The notes under the pieces: model-generated
Told to the model about the DNA's origin: nothing
Seen by the model: only the letters and a program-made list of their open reading frames with translations
Databases searched by the model: none
DNA from: Saccoglossus kowalevskii
Taxonomy: Eukaryota > Hemichordata > Enteropneusta > Harrimaniidae
Reading direction: 5' to 3'
DNA length: 37,206 nt
NCBI RefSeq assembly: GCF_000003605.2
Contig: NW_003157409.1
Coordinates: 1-37,206, forward strand
Shown: piece by piece, positions 1 to 11,880 of the stretch
Layout: each line of letters starts with the position of its first letter
Numbering within the stretch: the first letter of the stretch is position 1
Made by a program: the position numbers and the translations under genes

Positions 1-1136
1 TCACATGCCTCCATTCCAAGCATGGGAGTACACATGCATCTAATCCACACAAGGGAGTACACATGCCTCTAATCCAAACATGGGAGTACGCATGCCTTAA
101 TCCAAACATGGGAGCACACATGCCTCTAATCCAAACATCGGAGTACACATGCCTTAATCCAAACATGGGAGTACATGTGACTCGGGTCAAACATGGGAGT
201 ACATATGCCTCTAATCCAAACATGGGAGTACACATGCCTTAATCCAAACATGGGAGTACATATGACTCGGGTCAAACATGGGAGTACATATGCCTCTAAT
301 CCAAACATGGGAGTACGCATGCCTCCATTCCAAACATGGGAGTACACATGCATCTAATCCACACATGGGAGTACACATGCCTCTAATCCAAACATGGGAG
401 TACACATGCCTCTAATGCAAATATGGTAGGACACACACCTCTAATCCAAACATGGGAGTACACATGCCTTATTCCAAACATGGGAGTACACATGCCTCTA
501 ATCCAAACACGGGAGAACACATGACTCAATCCACACATGCGAGTACATATGACTCAGGTCAAACATGGGAGTGCATATGCCTCTAATCCAAACATGGGAG
601 TACACATGCCTCTATTCTAAACATGGGAGTACATATGACTCTATTCCAAACATGGGAGTACATATGCCTCTAATCCAAACATGGGAGTACACGTGCCTTA
701 ATCCAAACATGGGAGTACATATGACTCGGGTCAAACATGGGAGTACATATGCCTCTAATCCAATCATGGGAGTACACATGCCTCCATTCCAAACATGGGA
801 GTACACATGCATCTAATCCACACAAGGAGTACACATGCCTCTAATCCAAACATGGGAGTACACATGCCTTATTCCAAACATGGGAGTACACATGCCTCTA
901 ATCCAAACACGGGAGAACACATGACTCAATCCAAACATGCGAGTACATATGACTCAGGTCAAACATGGGAGTGCATATGCCTCTAATCCAAACATGGGAG
1001 TACACATGCCTCTATTCCAAACATGGAGGTACACAGCTATCTCATACAAACACGGGAGTACACATGCTACTAATCCAATTATGGGAGTACATATGCCTAT
1101 AATCAAAACATGGGAGTACACATGCCTCTAATCCAA
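1..1136. repeat. HOR-A-derived block, rearranged
   Basis: The window opens with HOR-A monomers 19-23. A new A unit starts at 135 (acatcggag monomer). Its first three monomers are doubled, adding 85 bp relative to the matching block at 35640. The unit runs to about 840, with one extra monomer between 15 and 16 as in the copy near 2200. It then jumps back to monomers 9-13. A short HOR-B piece at about 1011-1107 carries the cagctatctcatac and gctactaatcc variants. A one-base loss occurs at about 828 (acaagg for acaaggg). No gene is present. Confidence 0.8.
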
Positions 1137-1795
1137 ACATCGGAGTACATGTGCCTTAATCCAAACATGGGAGTACATATGACTCGGGTCAAACATGGGA
1201 GTACATATGCCTCTAATCCAAACATGGGAGTACGCATGCCTCCATTCCAAACATGGGAGTACACATGCATCTAATCCACACATGGGAGTACACATGCCTC
1301 TAATCCAAACATGGGAGTACACATGCCTCTAATGCAAACATGGTAGGACACACACCTCTAATCCAAACATGGGAGTACACATGCCTTATTCCAAACATGG
1401 GAGTACACATGCCTCTAATCCAAACACGGGAGAACACATGACTCAATCCAAACATGCGAGTACATATGACTCAGGTCAAACATGGGAGTGCATATGCCTC
1501 TAATCCAAACATGGGAGTACACATGCCTCTATTCTAAACATGGGAGTACATATGACTCTATTCCAAACATGGGAGTACACATGCCTTAATCCAAACATGG
1601 GAGTACATATGACTCGGGTCAAACATGGGAGTACATATGCCTCTAATCCAATCATGGGAGTACACATGCCTCCATTCCAAGCATGGGAGTACACATGCAT
1701 CTAATCCACACAAGGGAGTACACATGCCTCTAATCCAAACATGGGAGTACACATGCCTTAATCCAAACATGGGAGCACACATGCCTCTAATCCAA
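1137..1795. repeat. HOR-A reference unit, 23-mer of 659 bp
   Basis: I parsed this unit completely into 23 monomers. Monomers 1, 2, 9, 11, 12, 16, 17 and 22 are 28 bp and the rest 29 bp, which sums to 659. Landmarks in order are: 1 acatcggag; 2 and 17 gactcgggtcaa; 4 gtacgcatgc; 5 and 20 gcatctaatccac; 8 acatggtaggacacac; 9 ccttattccaa; 11 acacgggagaac; 12 acatgcgag; 14 ctctattctaa; 19 tcatggg; 20 gcatggg; 21 acaaggg; 23 gggagcacac. The next unit begins at exactly 1796. The length is not a multiple of three, which argues against coding. Confidence 0.92.
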
Positions 1796-2434
1796 ACATC
1801 GGAGTACATGTGCCTTAATCCAAACATGGGAGTACATATGACTCGGGTCAAACATGGGAGTACATATGCCTCTAATCCAAACATGGGAGTACGCATGCCT
1901 CCATTCCAAACATGGGAGTACACATGCATCTAATCCACACATGGGAGTACACATGCCTCTAATCCAAACATGGGAGTACACATGCCTCTAATGCAAACAT
2001 GGTAGGACACACACCTCTAATCCAAACATGGGAGTACACATGCCTTATTCCAAACATGGGAGTACACATGCCTCTAATCCAAACACGGGAGAACACATGA
2101 CTCAATCCAAACATGCGAGTACATATGACTCAGGTCAAACATGGGAGTGCATATGCCTCTAATCCAAACATGGGAGTACACATGCCTCTATTCTAAACAT
2201 GGGAGTACATATGACTCTATTCCAAACATGGGAGTACATATGCCTCTAATCCAAACATGGGAGTACACATGCCTTAATCCAAACATGGGAGTACATATGA
2301 CTCGGGTCAAACATGGGAGTACATATGCCTCTAATCCAATCATGGGAGTACACATGCCTCCATTCCAAACATGGGAGTACACATGCATCTAATCCACACA
2401 AGGGAGTACACATGCCTCTAATCCAAACATGGGA
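1796..2434. repeat. HOR-A unit, truncated on the right
   Basis: This is the second tandem A unit. It follows monomers 1-21, with one extra gtacatatgc monomer inserted after monomer 15 (about 2225-2253). At about 2425 it switches into cassette C instead of completing monomers 22-23. Its long-range partner is at 28406. No gene is present. Confidence 0.85.
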
Positions 2435-2944
2435 GCACACTTGCCTATAATCCAAACATGGGAGTGCATATGCCTCTAATCTAAACATGGGAGTACATAT
2501 GCCTCTAATCCAAACATGGGAGTGCATATGCCTCAAATCCAAACACGGGAGTGCATATGCCTCTAATCTAAACATTAGAGTACATATGCCTCTAATCCAA
2601 ACATGGGAGTGCATATGCCTCAAATCCAAACACGGGAGTACACATGCCTCTTATCCAAACATAGGAGTACACATACCTCTAATGCAAACATGGGAGTACG
2701 TATGCCTATAATCCAAACATGGGAGTACACGTGCCTTAATCCAAACATGGGAGTACACATGCCTTAATCCAAAAATGAGAGTACACATGCCTCTAATCCA
2801 AACACGGGAGAACACATGCCTCAATCCAAACATGCGAGTACATATGACTCAGGTCAAACATGGGAGTGCATATGCCTCTAATCCAAACATGGGAGTACAC
2901 ATGCCTCTATTCTAAACATGGGAGTACATATGACTCTATTCCAA
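2435..2944. repeat. Cassette C, with an 87-bp (3-monomer) tandem duplication
   Basis: This is a distinct monomer set, with gtgcatatgc cores, ctctaatctaa and ctcaaatccaa tails, and an acattagag monomer. Three monomers (87 bp) are tandemly doubled at 2464-2550 and 2551-2637. Because 87 is a multiple of three, frames stay open here on both strands without being genes. The block ends with A-like monomers 11-15. The only other copy in the window is at about 29045-29554. Confidence 0.8.
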
Positions 2945-3318
2945 ACATGGGGGTACACATGCTTCTAATCCAAACATGGGAGTACACATGGCACTAATCC
3001 AAACATGGGAGTGCACATGCCTCTATTCCAAATATGGGAGAGCACATGCCTCTAATGGAAACATAGGAGTACACATGCATCTAATCCAAACATGGGAGTA
3101 CACATGCCTCTATACCAAACTGGGAATAAACATGGCTCTAATTCAAACATTGGGATGCATAAACCTCTAATCCAAACATGGGAGTACACATGCCTTAATC
3201 CAAACATGGGAGTACATAATACTCGGGTCAAACATGGGAGTATATATGCCTCTAATCCAAACATGGGAGTACACATGCCTCTATTCTAAACATGGGAGTA
3301 CATATGACTCTATTCCAA
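2945..3318. repeat. B start plus shortened cassette D
   Basis: The block starts with the acatgggggtac monomer that marks HOR-B starts, then moves into D-type monomers (gggatgcataaacc, gtatatatgcc). Compared with its copy at 29555 it lacks two monomers (58 bp) after about 3112. Both copies share the rare tacataatactcggg variant, at about 3213 and 29881, which shows common descent. Confidence 0.75.
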
Positions 3319-4472
3319 ACATGGGGGTACACATGCTTCTAATCCAAACATGGGAGTACACATGCCTCTAATCCAAACATGGGAGTGTACATGCCTCTAT
3401 TCCAAAGATGGGAGAGCACATGACTCTAATGGAAACATGGGAGTGCACATGCCTTTAATCCAAACATGGAAGTACACATGGCTCTAATGCAAACATGGGA
3501 GTACACATGCCTCTATACCAATCTGGGAATAAACATGGCTCTAATTCAAACACGGGAGTGCATAAGCCTCTAATGCAAACATGGGAGTGCATATTCCTCA
3601 AATCCAAACATGGGAGTACACATGCCTCTAATCCAAACATATGTGTACACATGCCTCTAATCCAAACATGGCAGTACATATGCCTATAATCAAAACGTAG
3701 GAGTTCACATGCCTCTATACCAAACTGGGAATAAACATGGCTCTAATTCAAACATGGGAGTGCATAAGCCTCTAATGCAAACATAGGAGTACACATACCT
3801 CTAATGCAAACATGGGAGTACACATGTCTCTCATCCAACATGGGAGTACACATGCCTTTATACCAAACATGGGAGTGCACATGCCTCTATTCCAAACATG
3901 GAGGTACACAGCTATCTCATACAAACACGGGAGTACACATGCCTCTAATCCAAACATGGGAGTACATATGCCTCTATTCCAAACATGGAAGTGCACATGC
4001 CTCTAATCCAAACATGGGAGTACATATACCTCTAATCCAAACAAGGGAGTACATATGCCTCTAATCCAAACATGGAAGTGCACATGCCTCTAATCCAAAC
4101 ATGGGAGTACACATGCCTCTAATGCAAACATGGAAGTACACATGTCTCTCATACAAACATGGGAGTACACATGCTACTAATCCAATTATGGGAGTACATA
4201 TGCCTCTAATCCAAACATGGGAGTACGCATGCCTCCATTCCAAACATGGGAGTACACATGCATCTAATCCACACATGGGAGTACACATGCCTTATTCCAA
4301 ACATGGGAGTACACATGCCTCTAATCCAAACACGGGAGAACACATGACTCAATCCAAACATGCGAGTACATATGACTCAGGTCAAACATGGGAGTGCATA
4401 TGCCTCTAATCCAAACATGGGAGTACACATGCCTCTATTCTAAACATGGGAGTACATATGACTCTATTCCAA
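3319..4472. repeat. HOR-B unit, 1,154-bp version
   Basis: The unit starts at the acatgggggtac monomer, and the next B start is exactly 1,154 bp on. Diagnostic monomers include agatgggagagcac, a 28-bp tctgggaataaac form, actgggaataaac, acatatgag, cagctatctcatac, acaaggg, gctactaatcc and ttatggg. It also holds an A-like stretch (gtacgcatgc, then gcatctaatccac). A one-base deletion at about 3838 (tcatccaacatggg) is shared with the distant copy 23531-24684. No gene is present. Confidence 0.85.
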
Positions 4473-5599
4473 ACATGGGGGTACACATGCTTCTAATCCA
4501 AACATGGGAGTACACATGCCTCTAATCCAAACATGGGAGTGTACATGCCTCTATTCCAAAGATAGGAGAGCACATGACTCTAATGGAAACATGGGAGTGC
4601 ACATGCCTTTAATCCAAACATGGAAGTACACATGGCTCTAATGCAAACATGGGAGTACACATGCCTCTATACCAATCTGGGAATAAACATGGCTCTAATT
4701 CAAACACGGGAGTGCATAAGCCTCTAATGCAAACATAGGAGTGCATATTCCTCAAATCCAAACATGGGAGTACACATGCCTCTAATCCAAACATATGAGT
4801 ACACATGCCTCTAATCCAAACATGGCAGTACATATGCCTATAATCAAAACGTGGGAGTACACATGCCTCTATACCAAACTGGGAATAAACATGGCTCTAA
4901 TTCAAACATGGGAGTGCATAAGCCTCTAATGCAAACATATGAGTACACATGCCTCTAATGCAAACATGGGAGTACACATGTCTCTCATCCAAACATGGGA
5001 GTAAACATGCCTTTATACCAAACATGGGAGTGCACATGCCTCTATTCCAAACATGGAGGTACACAGCTATCTCATACAAACACGGGAGTACACATGCCTC
5101 TAATCCAAACATGGGAGTACATATGCCTCTAATCCAAACATGGAAGTGCACATGCCTCTAATCCAAACATGGGAGTACATATACCTCCAATCAAAACAAG
5201 GGAGTACATATGCCTCTAATCCAAACATGGAAGTGCACATGCCTCTAATCCAAACATGGGAGTACACATGCCTCTAATGCTAACATGGAAGTACACATGT
5301 CTCTCATACAAACATGGGAGTACACATGCTACTAATCCAATTATGGGAGTACATATGCCTCTAATCCAAACATGGGAGTACACATGCCTTAATCCAAACA
5401 TGGGAGTACATATGACTCGGGTCAAACATGGGAGTACTTATGCCTCTAATCCAAACATGGGAGTACACATGCCTCCATTCCAAACATGGGAGTACACATG
5501 CATCTAATGCACACATGGGAGTACACATGCCTCTAATCCAAACATGGAAGTACATATGCCTATAATCAAAACATGGGAGTACACATGCCTCTAATCCAA
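4473..5599. repeat. HOR-B run with bridge into HOR-A
   Basis: HOR-B monomers 1-31 are followed by a bridge of A-like monomers: gactcgggtcaa, gtacttatgc, ctccattccaa and gcatctaatgcac. The gtacttatgc monomer is a transversion variant that marks this bridge throughout the window. The segment from 5181, recognisable by cctccaatcaaaac, is shared with 15916 onward. Confidence 0.75.
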
Positions 5600-5970
5600 A
5601 CATCGGAGTACATGTGTCTTAATCCAAACATGGGAGTACATATGACTCGGGTCAAACATGGGAGTACATATGCCTCTAATCCAAACATGGGAGTATGCAT
5701 GCCTCCATTCCAAACATGGGAGTACACATGCATCTAATCCACACATGGGAGTATACACATGCCTCTAATCCAAACATGGGAGTACACATGCCTCTAATGC
5801 AAACATGGTAGGACACACACCTCTAATCCAAACATGGGAGTACACATGCCTTATTCCAAACATGGGAGTACACATGCCTCTAATCCAAACACGGGAGAAC
5901 ACATGACTCAATCCAAACATGCGAGTACATATGACTCAGGTCAAACATGGGAGTGCATATGCCTCTAATC
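5600..5970. repeat. HOR-A fragment, monomers 1-13
   Basis: The fragment starts at an acatcggag monomer with gtgtctt in place of gtgcctt. It has gtatgcatgc where the reference A unit has gtacgcatgc, and a two-base expansion of the core (gtatacacatgc) at 5751-5762. After monomer 13 it joins HOR-B. The same three private variants occur at 16335 and 32957. Confidence 0.8.
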
Positions 5971-6923
5971 CAAACATGGAAGTACACATGGCTCTAATGC
6001 AAACATGGGAGTACACATGCCTCTATACCAATCTGGGAATAAACATGGCTCTAATTCAAACACGGGAGTGCATAAGCCTCTAATGCAAACATAGGAGTGC
6101 ATATTCCTCAAATCCAAACATGGGAGTACACATGCCTCTAATCCAAACATATGAGTACACATGCCTCTAATCCAAACATGGCAGTACATATGCCTATAAT
6201 CAAAACGTGGGAGTACACATGCCTCTATACCAAAATGGGAATAAACATGGCTCTAATTCAAACATGGGAGTGCATAAGCCTCAAATGCAAACATAGGAGT
6301 ACACACCTCTCTAATCCAAACATGGGAGTACACATGCCTTTAATCCAAACATGGAAGTACACATGCCTCTAATGCAAACATGGCAGTACACATGCCTCTA
6401 TACCAAACTGGGAATAAACATGGCTCTAATTCAAACATGGGAGTGCATAAGCCTCAAATGCAAACATAGGAGTACACACCTCTCTAATCCAAACATGGGA
6501 GTACACATGCCTTCAATCCAAACATGGAAGTGCACATGCCTCTAATCCAAACATGGGAGTACACATGCCTCTATTGCAAACATGGAAGTACACATGTCTC
6601 TCATACAAACATGGGAGTACACATGCTACTAATCCAATTATGGGAGTACATATGCCTCTAATCCAAACATGGGAGCACACATGCCTTAATCCAAACATGG
6701 GAGTACACATGCCTTAATCCAAACATGGAAGTGCACATGCCTCTAACCCAAACATGGGAGTACACATGCCTCTAATCCAAACACGGGAGAACACATGACT
6801 CAATCCAAACATGCGAGTACATATGACTCAGGTCAAACATGGGAGTGCATATGCCTCTAATCCAAACATGGGAGTACACATGCCTCTATTCTAAACATGG
6901 GAGTACATATGACTCTATTCCAA
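5971..6923. repeat. HOR-B fragment with a 173-bp tandem duplication
   Basis: HOR-B monomers 6-16 lead into a duplicated six-monomer segment: 6242-6414 and 6415-6587 are 173 bp apart and share gcctcaaatgc followed by acacacctctc. The same 173-bp doubling is found at about 16775-17120. The end is made of A-like monomers 10-15. No gene is present. Confidence 0.75.
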
Positions 6924-7788
6924 ACATGGGGGTACACATGCTTCTAATCCAAACATGGGAGTACACATGCCTCTAATCCAAACATGGGAGTGTACATGCC
7001 TCTATTCCAAAGATGGGAGAGCACATGACTCTAATGGAAACATGGGAGTGCACATGCCTTTAATCCAAACATGGAAGTACACATGGCTCTAATGCAAACA
7101 TGGGAGTACACATGACTCTATACCAATCTGGGAATAAACATGGCTCTAATTCAAACACGGGAGTGCATAAGCCTCTAATGCAAACATAGGAGTGCATATT
7201 CCTCAAATCCAAACATGGGAGTACACATGCCTCTAATCCAAACATATGAGTACACATGCCTCTAATCCAAACATGGCAGTACATATGCCTATAATCAAAA
7301 CGTGGGAGTACACATGCCTCTATACCAAACTGGGAATAAACATGGCTCTAATTCAAACATGGGAGTGCATAAGCCTCTAATGCAAACATAGGAGTACACA
7401 TGCCTCTAATGCAAACATGGGAGTACACATGTCTCTCATCCAAACATGGGAGTACACATGCCTTTATACCAAACATGGGAGTGCACATGCCTCTATTCCA
7501 AACATGGAGGTACACAGCTATCTCATACAAACACGGGAGTACACATGCCTCTAATCCAAACATGGGAGTACATATGCCTCTAATCCAAACATGGAAGCAC
7601 ACATGCCTTAATCCAAACATGGGAGTACACATGCCTCTAATCCAAACACGGGAGAACACATGACTCAATCCAAACATGCGAGTACACATGACTCAGGTCA
7701 AACATGGGAGTGCATATGCCTCTAATCCAAACATGGGAGTACACATGCCTCTATTCTAAACATGGGAGTACATATGACTCAATTCCAA
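6924..7788. repeat. HOR-B unit, 865-bp short version
   Basis: The block runs from one acatgggggtac monomer to the next, a distance of 865 bp. Compared with the 1,096-bp unit it lacks the run from gtacatatacc through ttatggg, about eight monomers. It joins near 7590 at a hybrid gaagcacac monomer, which looks like the product of unequal exchange. Confidence 0.8.
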
Positions 7789-9412
7789 ACATGGGGGTAC
7801 ACATGCTTCTAATCCAAACATGGGAGTACACATGCCTCTAATCCAAACATGGGAGTGTACATGCCTCTATTCCAAAGATGGGAGAGCACATGACTCTAAT
7901 GGAAACATGGGAGTGCACATGCCTTTAATCCAAACATGGAAGTACACATGGCTCTAATGCAAACATGGGAGTACACATGCCTTTATACCAATCTGGGAAT
8001 AAACATGGCTCTAATTCAACCACGGGAGTGCATAAGCCTCTAATGCAAACATAGGAGTGCATATTCCTCAAATCCAAACATGGGAGTACACATGCCTCTA
8101 ATCCAAACATATGAGTACACATGCCTCTAATCCAAACATGGCAGTACGTATGCCTATAATCAAAACGTGGGAGTACACATGCCTCTATACCAAACTGGGA
8201 ATAAACATGGCTCTAATTCAAACATGGGAGTGCATAAGCCTCTAATGCAAACATAGGAGTACACATGCCTCTAATGCAAACATGGGAGTACATATGCCTC
8301 TAATCCAAACATGGAAGTGCACATGCCTCTAATCCAAACATGGGAGTACATATACCTCTAATCCAAACAAGGGAGTACATATGCCTCTAATCCAAACATG
8401 GAAGTGCACATGCCTCTAATCCAAACATGGGAGTACACATGCCTCTAATGCTAACATGGAAGTACACATGTCTCTCATACAAACATGGGAGTACACATGC
8501 TACTAATCCAATTATGGGAGTACATATGCCTCTAATCCAAACATGGGAGTACACATGCCTTAATCCAAACATGGGAGTACATATGACTCGGGTCAAACAT
8601 GGGAGTACTTATGCCTCTAATCCAAACATGGGAGTACACATGCCTCCATTCCAAACATGGGAGTTCACATGCATCTAATGCACACATGGGAGTACACATG
8701 CCTCTAATCCAAACATGGAAGTACATATACCTCTAATCCAAACAAGGGAGTACATATGCCTCTAATCCAAACATGGAAGTGCACATGCCTCTAATCCAAA
8801 CATGGGAGTACATATACCTCTAATCCAAACAAGGGAGTACATATGCCTCTAATCCAAACATGGAAGTGCACATGCCTCTAATCCAAACATGGGAGTACAC
8901 ATGCCTCTAATCCAAACATGGAAGTACACATGTCTCTCATACAAACATGGGAGTACACATGCTACTAATCCAATTATGAGAGTACACATGCCTCTAATGC
9001 AAACATGGGAGGACACATGTCTCTCATCCAAACATGGGAGTACACATGCCTTTATACCAAACATGGGAGTGCACATGCCTCTATTCCAAACATGGAGGTA
9101 CACAGCTATCTCATACAAACACGGGAGTACACATGCTACTAATCCAATTATGGGAGTACATACATGTATGCCTCTAATCCAAACATGGGAGTACACATGC
9201 CTTAATCCAAACATGGGAGTACATATGACTCGGGTCAAACATGGGAGTACTTATGCCTCTAATCCAAACATGGGAGTACACATGCCTCCATTCCAAACAT
9301 GGGAGTACACATGTATCTGATGCACACATGGGAGTACACATGCCTCTAATCCAAACATGGGAGTACATATGCCTATAATCAAAACATGGGAGTACACATG
9401 CCTCTAATCCAA
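7789..9412. repeat. HOR-B run with internal duplications
   Basis: A B start is followed by a shortened series in which the gtgcac, gtacatatacc and acaaggg trio is repeated several times (about 8320-8880). The part at 7740-8714 matches 20512-21486 at a constant spacing of 12,772 bp. From about 8850 it matches 26525 onward. At 9156-9171 the core is expanded by six bases. Confidence 0.75.
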
Positions 9413-10504
9413 ACATCGGAGTACATGTGCCTTAATCCAAACATGGGAGTACGTATGACTCGGGTCAAACATGGGAGTACATATGCCTCTAATCCAAACA
9501 TGGGAGTACGCATGCCTCCATTCCAAACATGGGAGTACACATGCATCTAATCCACACATGGGAGTACACATGCCTCTAATCCAAACATGGGAGTACACAT
9601 GCCTCTAATGCAAACATGGTAGGACACACACCTCTAATCCAAACATGGGAGTACACATGCCTTATTCCAAACATGGGAGTACACATGCCTCTAATCCAAA
9701 CACGGGAGAACACATGACTCAATCCAAACATGCGAGTACATATGACTCAGGTCAAACATGGGAGTGCATATGCCTCTAATCCAAACATGGGAGTACACAT
9801 GCCTCTATTCTAAACATGGGAGTACATATGACTCTATTCCAAACATGGGAGTACATATGCCTCTAATCCAAACATGGGAGTACACATGCCTTAATCCAAA
9901 CATGGGAGTACATATGACTCGGGTCAGACATGGGAGTACATATGCCTCTAATCCAATCATGGGAGTACACATGCCTCCATTCCAAGCATGGGAGTACACA
10001 TGCATCTAATCCACACAAGGGAGTACACATGCCTCTAATCCAAACATGGGAGTACACATGCCTTAATCCAATTATGGGAGTACACATGCCTCTAATGCAA
10101 ACAAGGGAGTACACATGTCTCTCATCCAAACATGGGAGTACACATGCCTTTATACCAAACATGGGAGTGCACATGCCTCTATTCCAAACATGGAGGTACA
10201 CAGCTATCTCATACAAACACGGGAGTACACATGCTACTAATCCAATTATGGGAGTACATATGCCTCTAATCCAAACATGGGAGTACACATGCCTTAATCC
10301 AAACATGGGAGTACATTTGACTCGGGTCAAACATGGGAGTACTTATGCCTCTAATCCAAACATGGGAGTACACATGCCTCCATTCCAAACATGGGAGTAC
10401 ACATGCATCTAATCCACACATGGGAGTACACATGCCTCTAATCCAATCATGGGAGTACATATGCCTATAATCAAAACATGGGAGTACACATGCCTCTAAT
10501 CCAA
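9413..10504. repeat. HOR-A unit with inserted HOR-B segment
   Basis: The A unit starts with acatcggag and keeps the extra monomer after 15. At about 10070 it switches to B monomers (tgcaaacaaggg, ctctcatcc, cagctatctcatac, gctactaatcc). It then returns through the gtacttatgc bridge to the next A start at 10505. A 1,092-bp spacing between A starts results. No gene is present. Confidence 0.78.
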
Positions 10505-11163
10505 ACATCGGAGTACATGTGCCTTAATCCAAACATGGGAGTACATATGACTCGGGTCAAACATGGGAGTACATATGCCTCTAATCCAAACATGGGAGTA
10601 CGCATGCCTCCATTCCAAACATGGGAGTACACATGCATCTAATCCACACATGGGAGTACACATGCCTCTAATCCAAACATGGGAGTACACATGCCTCTAA
10701 TGCAAACATGGTAGGACACACACCTCTAATCCAAACATGGGAGTACACATGCCTTATTCCAAACATGGGAGTACACATGCCTCTAATCCAAACACGGGAG
10801 AACACATGACTCAATCCAAACATGCGAGTACATATGACTCAGGTCAAACATGGGAGTGCATATGCCTCTAATCCAAACATGGGAGTACACATGCCTCTAT
10901 TCTAAACATGGGAGTACATATGACTCTATTCCAAACATGGGAGTACACATGACTTAATCCAAACATGGGAGTACATATGACTCGGGTCAAACATGGGAGT
11001 ACATATGCCTCTAATCCAATCATGGGAGTACACATGCCTCCATTCCAAGCATGGGAGTACACATGCATCTAATCCACACAAGGGAGTACACATGCCTCTA
11101 ATCCAAACATGGGAGTACACATGCCTTAATCCAAACATGGGAGCACACATGCCTCTAATCCAA
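10505..11163. repeat. HOR-A complete unit, 659 bp
   Basis: This is a full 23-mer; the next acatcggag start is exactly 659 bp on. Monomer 16 carries the private variant gacttaatcc (10951-10960). That variant is shared with the unit at 27088 and absent from the unit at 1137 and from the unit directly after 27088. Confidence 0.9.
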
Positions 11164-11880
11164 ACATCGGAGTACATGTGCCTTAATCCAAACATGGGAG
11201 TACATATGACTCGGGTCAAACATGGGAGTACATATGCCTCTAATCCAAACATGGGAGTACGCATGCCTCCATTCCAAACATGGGAGTACACATGCATCTA
11301 ATCCACACATGGGAGTACACATGCCTCTAATCCAAACATGGGAGTACACATGCCTCTAATGCAAACATGGTAGGACACACACCTCTAATCCAAACATGGG
11401 AGTACACATGCCTTATTCCAAACATGGGAGTACACATGCCTCTAATCCAAACACGGGAGAACACATGACTCAATCCAAACATGCGAGTACATATGACTCA
11501 GGTCAAACATGGGAGTGCATATGCCTCTAATCCAAACATGGGAGTACACATGCCTCTAATGCAAACATGGTAGGACACACACCTCTAATCCAAACATGGG
11601 AGTACACATGCCTTATTCCAAACATGGGAGTACACATGCCTCTAATCCAAACACGGGAGAACACATGACTCAATCCAAACATGCGAGTACATATGACTCA
11701 GGTCAAACATGGGAGTGCATATGCCTCTAATCCAAACATGGGAGTACACATGCCTCTATTCCAAACATGGAGGTACACAGCTATCTCATACAAACACGGG
11801 AGTACACATGCTACTAATCCAATTATGGGAGTACATATGCCTATAATCAAAACATGGGAGTACACATGCCTCTAATCCAA
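11164..11880. repeat. HOR-A unit with 200-bp tandem duplication
   Basis: Monomers 1-13 are followed by a return to monomer 7. The acatggtaggacacac monomer therefore occurs at 11365 and again at 11565, exactly 200 bp apart (seven monomers, three of them 28 bp). The unit then exits through a HOR-B piece (cagctatctcatac, gctactaatcc, ttatggg). The whole arrangement recurs 990 bp downstream. Confidence 0.82.

Noticed and set aside
688-700. CACGTG or CANNTG (E-box) regulatory sites
   Set aside because: CANNTG is part of almost every monomer (cacatg, catatg) and CACGTG arises by one transition in a few. With no gene nearby, calling regulatory sites is unsupported.
1595-1622. CENP-B box in the gactcgggtcaa monomer
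   Set aside because: The ANNCGGG half of the known box matches, but the required TTCG half is taca here. The acacggg monomers likewise match only the right half. Centromere function cannot be claimed from this.
9930-10412. Open frame of 160 codons, and its many relatives, as a repetitive secreted or surface protein
   Set aside because: Overlapping open frames exist on both strands throughout. They follow the 29/28-bp monomer pattern, have no signal peptide, defined start context or domain, and the HOR lengths break the frame.
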